DNA of 43,500 nt from Mesostigma viride. Its lineage: Eukaryota; Streptophyta; Mesostigmatophyceae; Mesostigmatales; Mesostigmataceae. Positions 39,701 to 43,500 of this stretch are shown here, one piece after another (within the stretch, counting starts at the first letter, position 1; every line of letters begins with the position of its first letter). The position numbers and the translations under genes are program-made. The notes under the pieces were generated by a model, which was given only the letters and a program-made list of their open reading frames with translations, did no database searches and was not told the origin of the DNA. Location: positions 1 through 43,500 of the forward strand of contig RPFO01001678.1 in NCBI GenBank assembly GCA_009746045.1. The letters are read 5' to 3'.

Positions 39701-40452
39701 CACGCGTCCACTATCGCGTCAATCACGAATTGCGGCAAAGGGCGCCCCTTGCGAGCCTGCGCGTGTCTGAGGTAGTCCAACTTCTGCTGCCTTCGTATCG
39801 CGCGAATTCCGCGAATCTTCTTGGCGTCCATCCCCGTCAGGTTCTCCAACTCCGCGGCCGAAAACTCCTTCTCCAAGTCGTCACCACAGTAAAGCGTGGA
39901 CATCAGCACCATCCTGACGTCTCTGTCTGCGTCGCTTTTGGTCAGACCATCAAAAAAGCCGTTAATCCGAGCCACCCAGAACCTGTTCAGTTCTGCCATC
40001 CGCTCCTGATTGTAAAGCTTTTTCGCCTCCTCATGATACTTCCCGTGACCTAGTTCAGCGGCCCTAGAGTTAAAGCCAGCAATCATCTGGTCGAAAGCCG
40101 GCCCCCGCCCCTCGGGTTTTGTCATCGCCTGAGCCGCTTCAAACGCCTGGTCAGCGAAATATTCCCCAATAACCCTCTTTGATTTCGAGTATTCTCCCGG
40201 CCGCTTGACTTCCTTGGCTTCAGGCTGCGCTGGATTCTGGTTCTCATCTCCGAAAACCCTTTTTGCGCCAGTTGACTGCTTCGTCCCGGTGTTCAACTTA
40301 ATTGCACTGAATCCTGGACGACCGGACGCAAGGGCGAAAACTCCCACCCGTTCGCGTGCTGCATGCCATGACGACCGGCACAACGAAATCCATGCAAATC
40401 GAGTATCGTTGGGAAAAGCGACAATTACAGACAAAGTTCGAAAGTGTATCAT
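36728..40452 (-). CDS. Multi-exon D-D-D/E transposase-like gene
   Basis: About 1000 residues in at least four minus-strand blocks: 40452 to about 39180, about 39175-38888, 38732-37956 and 37474-36728. Two GT-AG introns (38887-38733 and 37955-37475) keep the frame at both joins. Near 39160-39185 a G-rich stretch breaks the frame (indel or tiny intron). Block 1 has a Cys/His-rich region (CACEKHVTMQ, KCGAECAGCSKY). Block 3 carries VLVHGDWAENYENSSYVQ, MCSDNCAVQFKSR and HGKGEVDGQGAK, a spacing seen in poorly characterised transposase-like proteins with DFAENY and SDGAAGQYKNR motifs. Block 4 has a Cys cluster (CYCPPCLAGRFEGC) and a domain with HPFWLAEVVSEAG. The family link is from memory of motifs and is not verified. 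Confidence 0.7.
37475..37955 (-). other. Intron with 79-bp tandem repeats
   Basis: Donor CCCCG|GTACGG (first intron base 37955) and acceptor GATGACAG|GACG (last intron base 37475), phase 0. It is filled with tandem repeats containing the CTGCAG palindrome. Confidence 0.75.
37543..37883. repeat. Tandem repeat with embedded palindromes
   Basis: Direct copies of GGGTATAGCTGCAGAGAG followed by ACCCC begin at 37546, 37618, 37696 and 37775 (spacing 72, 78 and 79). Between them recur TTCGAATCATAATAACAACG and GACAAGATAT. One copy in the other orientation lies at 37862-37883. Confidence 0.9.
38733..38887 (-). other. Intron, 155 bp, with a palindrome copy
   Basis: Donor GTGAAT|GTGAGTTGG and acceptor GCGAAACAG|GGCGAG. 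Removal gives VTRRVN joined to GETDGRAAKK in frame. One CTGCAG palindrome is at 38809-38830. Confidence 0.75.
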
Positions 40453-40467
40453 TTTTTACCACGATTG

Positions 40468-40489
40468 GGGTCTAGCTGCAGCTAGACCC
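40468..40489. repeat. CTGCAG-centred palindrome, perfect copy
   Basis: A 22-bp perfect inverted repeat with half-site GGGTCTAGCTG. It lies directly upstream of the transposase-like gene and is preceded by ATTG. Confidence 0.9.
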
Positions 40490-40561
40490 TTAGAGGGGCT
40501 TTTTCCGTTAGACGAAAAGATTACCTGATGTGGTGAACTTAGCATACCCCGACCAAGATTG

Positions 40562-40583
40562 GGGTCTCGCTGCAGCTAGACCC
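40562..40583. repeat. CTGCAG-centred palindrome
   Basis: Left half GGGTCTCGCTG, right half CAGCTAGACCC (one mismatch between arms), preceded by ATTG like the copy at 40468. Confidence 0.88.
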
Positions 40584-40650
40584 TTCATTGCGGCGTGCGA
40601 TTGTTAAATCACAGACTTCTGATTCATTAATTTTATAGCAACCATAAAGA

Positions 40651-40672
40651 GGGTCTAGCTGCAGCGAGACCC
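40651..40672. repeat. CTGCAG-centred palindrome
   Basis: Left half GGGTCTAGCTG, right half CAGCGAGACCC, the reverse order of the arm variants at 40562. Confidence 0.88.
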
Positions 40673-40703
40673 TTGAATTTAAGCTATTGCTTGTGGTTAT
40701 AAA

Positions 40704-40726
40704 TGGTCTAGCTGCAGAGAGACCCC
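40704..40726. repeat. CTGCAG-centred palindrome
   Basis: Half-sites TGGTCTAGCTG and CAGAGAGACCCC, followed by AAT. The next ~340 bases (40735-41075) are very AT-rich with nothing recognisable. Confidence 0.85.
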
Positions 40727-41095
40727 AATAAGGACGAAAAGATTTCAGGTTTTCCTCACCTTCGCGGCTCATTCTCTTATTAGTTCTCCCAGAACACTCA
40801 GATACCTGCATGGCGAGAATAACAAAAATAACACAGTAGCATTGATAAAATTGTTTATCAGAAAATATATATACTAATTACAGTATATTTTGCAAAAGAT
40901 TTTATAATATATTGTGAATAGCATGGTTAAATTCCACATACTTTAATAATATGGTATGTTAAAGTATATAGAATCATTATTTAGTAAATCATTTACAAGA
41001 AAAAGTGGTATAGACTATTATTATTATATAGTTCGGCAATCTATGATAGTAAGACGTACCGGATGTCAGGTTTATCAGCGGCCTCCAGGGCTATA

Positions 41096-41117
41096 GCGTC
41101 TCGCTGCAGCGTGACCG
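41096..41117. repeat. CTGCAG-centred palindrome, diverged
   Basis: GCGTCTCGCTGCAGCGTGAC keeps the centre and one arm. A half copy, CCGCAGAGAGACCCC, is at about 41515-41529. Confidence 0.75.
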
Positions 41118-41165
41118 TTTGGTGCTATGACTGATTTCAGTAGATGTGCAGAAAAAAATTTATTT

Positions 41166-41240
41166 CCATGACCACACCAGGAATCGAACCCAGAACCTCA
41201 TTGTACATTGACGCATGGTAACGATGTCAGCCAAACATCC
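41166..41240 (-). ncRNA. tRNA-derived sequence (SINE head or tRNA relic)
   Basis: On the minus strand an exact B box GGTTCGATTCC (41180-41190) lies 31 bases downstream of a weak A box TGGCTGACATCG (41222-41233). The 3' side reads CCTGGTGTGGTCA. I cannot fold a complete acceptor stem or anticodon arm, so a functional tRNA is unlikely. Confidence 0.4.
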
Positions 41241-41546
41241 GAATGTTCCCAGGTAAATGGGCTGGAGGTCGTCTCTTTTTATACCTGCGGCCACAAGCAC
41301 GGGTGACGGCATATTGGATGTCGTCCAATCCGCTAGCTTGGTTCCAAAAGATGGGATCGAGCTTTTGCACCAGCGCCGCGCTTCCAGTTTTCAGTTCCGT
41401 GGGGAGGAACGAGGATGCCACGTTTCCAATTTTTTCAATACCGTTCAGCCCTGTGACGCCGCGTCCGTTTGCGAATTGCGACCGTCCCATCGCCCATCGA
41501 AAAAGAAGCGCAGCCGCAGAGAGACCCCATAGCTGATACGAGCTGC

Positions 41547-41708
41547 CATATCGTTTCGACGTTTGCATGCTACCTGCTGGATTATAAAATCCTACGTTGA
41601 TACCTGCCTGGTGCCGGAAGTTTACAAGGAAATCGGTCTGCTTTCGCCGCACAACGAAAAAAAGGTGAGCTTTTGCCGCATCCTGGATGGTAGGCTGACT
41701 AAAATTGT
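41547..41708. repeat. 160-bp direct duplication, copy 1
   Basis: Starts CATATCGTTTCGACGTTTGC and ends GGCTGACTAAAATTGT. It recurs at 42115-42271 with roughly four fifths identity. The spacer 41709-42114 has no recognised feature. Confidence 0.85.
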
Positions 41709-42114
41709 TCTATCAAAAACGGCAACTAAACAGCGCATGCACGCCGACGACACAGTTAGCCAGCTGGGCGAAGACATGTCCTTGCTGCCATCGCAAGAAA
41801 CTCTATGTTGCAGCAAGAGTGATAAAAATGTCTGGCTTCCTTCTTTTCGTTGCTAGCTAAACCCTGCAGACATCTCGGTAGAGTCAGCTAAGCCGATCCT
41901 AATCCACATCTGGCATCCATCCCTTTAGTCTAGTTGCCATGGAGCGTTTCTTGGTCTCGCACATGTCGATCATGGTGGTGCTAGGCTTTCACTTGGGTCA
42001 CCCTTTCCATGTTTGCTATGCCTTTGGTCTGGTTAGGTTATAGGTGTAGATGTGCACATACTGCATTTGCTGCGTTTCTAATCGGTGCTCCTGTTTGATG
42101 CTTTTTTTCCCCTT

Positions 42115-42271
42115 CATATCGTTTCGACGTTTGCATGCTACCTGCCGGATTATAACATCGGACGTTGCTACCTGCCTGCATAACGATAGTTTGCAAGAAA
42201 TCTTCATTTTGCCGAAACACAAAAAAGGTGATCTTTTGCCGCAACGTGGATGGTAGGCTGACTAAAATTGT
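42115..42271. repeat. 160-bp direct duplication, copy 2
   Basis: Second copy, ending exactly where the 30-bp minisatellite begins. Confidence 0.85.
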
Positions 42272-42930
42272 GCTGCTACGTATCAATACATGTGGGGGGG
42301 TGCTGCTACGTATCAATACATGTGGGGGGGGCTGCTACGTATCAATACATGTGGGGGGGTGCTGCTACGTATCAATACATGTGGGGGGGTGCTGCTACGT
42401 ATCAATACATGTGGGGGGGTGCTGCTACGTATCAATACATGTGGGGGGGTGCTGCTACGTATCAATACATGTGGGGGGGGTGCTACGTATCAATACATGT
42501 GGGGGGGTGCTACGTATCAATACATGTGGGGGGGTGCTGCTACGTATCAATACATGTGGGGGGGGTGCTACGTATCAATACATGTGGGGGGGGTGCTACG
42601 TATCAATACATGTGGGGGGTGCTGCTACGTATCAATACACGTGGGGGGGTGCTGCTACGTATCAATACATGTGGGGGGGTGCTGCTACGTATCAATACAT
42701 GTGGGGGGGTGCTGCTACGTATCAATACATGTGGGGGGGTGCTGCTACGTATCAATACATGTGGGGGGGTGCTGCTACGTATCAATACATGTGGGGGGGG
42801 GTGCTACGTATCAATACATGTGGGGGGTGATGCTACGTATCAATACATGTGGGGGGGTGCTGCTACGTATCAATACATGTGGGGGGGTGATGCTACGTAT
42901 CAATACATGTGGGGGGGTGATGCTACGTAT
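42271..42930 (+). repeat. 30-bp G-rich minisatellite, 22 copies
   Basis: The unit is (TGC)TGCTACGTATCAATACATGTG followed by G6-G9. Most units are 29-30 bp and some lose one TGC. It contains TACGTA and ends in a G-run every ~30 bases. All frames stay open because 30 is a multiple of three; it is not coding. Confidence 0.95.
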
Positions 42931-43500
42931 CATTTATTTATTCATGCCATCAGCCCCCCACATTTAATTATTAATGCCAGCACCCCCCAACATTCATTTA
43001 TTCATGCCATCACACCCCCACATTCTTTTATTCATGGCAGCCCCCCCACATTTATTTATTCATGCCATCACCCCCCCACATTTAATTATTAATGCCAGCA
43101 ACCCCCAACATTCATTTATTCATGCCATCACACCCCCACATTCTTTTATTCATGGCAGCACCCCCCCACATTTATTTATTCATGCCATCACCCCCCCACA
43201 TTTAATTATTAATGCCAGCACCCCCCAACATTCATTTATTCATGCCATCACACCCCCACATTCTTTTATTCATGGCAGCACCCCCCACATTTATTTATTC
43301 ATGCCATCACCCCCCACATTTAATTATTAATGCCAGCAACCCCCAACATTCATTTATTCATGCCATCACACCCCCACATTCTTTTATTCATGGCAGCACC
43401 CCCCACATTTATTTATTCATGCCATCACCCCCCCACATTTAATTATTAATGCCAGCACCCCCCAACATTCATTTATTCTTGCCATCACACCCCCACATTC
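42931..43500 (+). repeat. Higher-order C-rich minisatellite, continues past window
   Basis: Four ~30-bp monomers (starting CATTTATTTATTCATGCCAT, CATTTAATTATTAATGCCAG, CATTCATTTATTCATGCCAT and CATTCTTTTATTCATGGCAG, each followed by a C-run) form a unit of 118-120 bp. Units start at 42931, 43049, 43169, 43288 and 43406. In reverse complement the monomer resembles that of the preceding array, so the two arrays are head to head. Confidence 0.93.

Noticed and set aside
38998-40053. 351-codon plus-strand frame, and the similar one at 38067-38789
   Set aside because: Both are antisense to the exons of the transposase-like gene, whose splice sites and motifs support the minus strand.
41227-41652. 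141-codon minus-strand frame
   Set aside because: It runs through a half palindrome and part of the 160-bp duplication, both repeats; no motif supports it.
42271-42930. Regularly spaced repeats suggesting a CRISPR array
   Set aside because: The units are contiguous with no unique spacers, and the DNA is eukaryotic.
42165-43330. Long open frames across the minisatellites, encoding repeats such as GGVLLRINTC
   Set aside because: A 30-bp unit keeps every frame open automatically; several overlapping frames are equally open and none has a plausible start or composition.
42271-43500. Telomeric repeat
   Set aside because: The monomer is 30 bp and changes strand; it is not a short terminal G-strand repeat.

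Overview
This is nuclear DNA of a eukaryote, most likely an alga or another protist. It holds spliceosomal introns, four LTR retrotransposons nested in or butted against one another, non-autonomous DNA transposons, and head-to-head minisatellites, and no convincing single-copy host gene. Two unrelated retroelements use a plant-type initiator-Met primer site (TGGTATCGGAGG) and one Gypsy element is a chromodomain chromovirus, which fits the green lineage. A prasinophyte or charophyte would suit, but the sequence does not fix the taxon.

Layout. 1-115: broken 3' end of a transposase-like gene whose fuller copy lies at 36728-40452. 116-374 and 22810-23736: element X, a Copia-like retrotransposon whose LTR is split by element G1. 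375-22809: G1, a decayed chromovirus (gag, protease, RT, RNase H, integrase, chromodomain, plus an extra downstream ORF3) with 5-bp target duplications. G1 is itself broken twice: by a non-autonomous hAT element (4568-6026, 8-bp duplication) in its RT, and by G2 (about 9307-20823, minus strand) in ORF3. G2 is a young Gypsy element whose 2012-residue Pol carries protease, DNA cytosine-5 methyltransferase, RT, RNase H, integrase and a C-terminal PHD finger. 23737-35020: G3, a truncated relative of G2 on the plus strand, split by C1 (25997-32161), a complete young Copia-type element with unusual LTR ends.

35021-36727 is mostly unrecognised, with one minus-strand ORF and a tRNA-flavoured foldback. 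36728-40452 (minus) is a multi-exon gene resembling a D-D-D/E transposase. Its introns and flanks carry a dispersed palindromic motif centred on CTGCAG. From 41547 there is a duplicated 160-bp unit, then a 30-bp G-rich minisatellite (22 copies) that switches at about 42931 to a related array in the opposite orientation, running off the window.

Relative ages can be read from the nesting and the LTRs. X is older than G1, whose LTRs differ by roughly a dozen substitutions in 700 bp. G1 is older than the hAT element and G2 (about three differences in 1137 bp). G3 is older than C1 (one difference in 349 bp). The most notable biology is the pairing of a DNA methyltransferase with a PHD chromatin reader inside one retrotransposon polyprotein, lying inside an older element that used a chromodomain instead.
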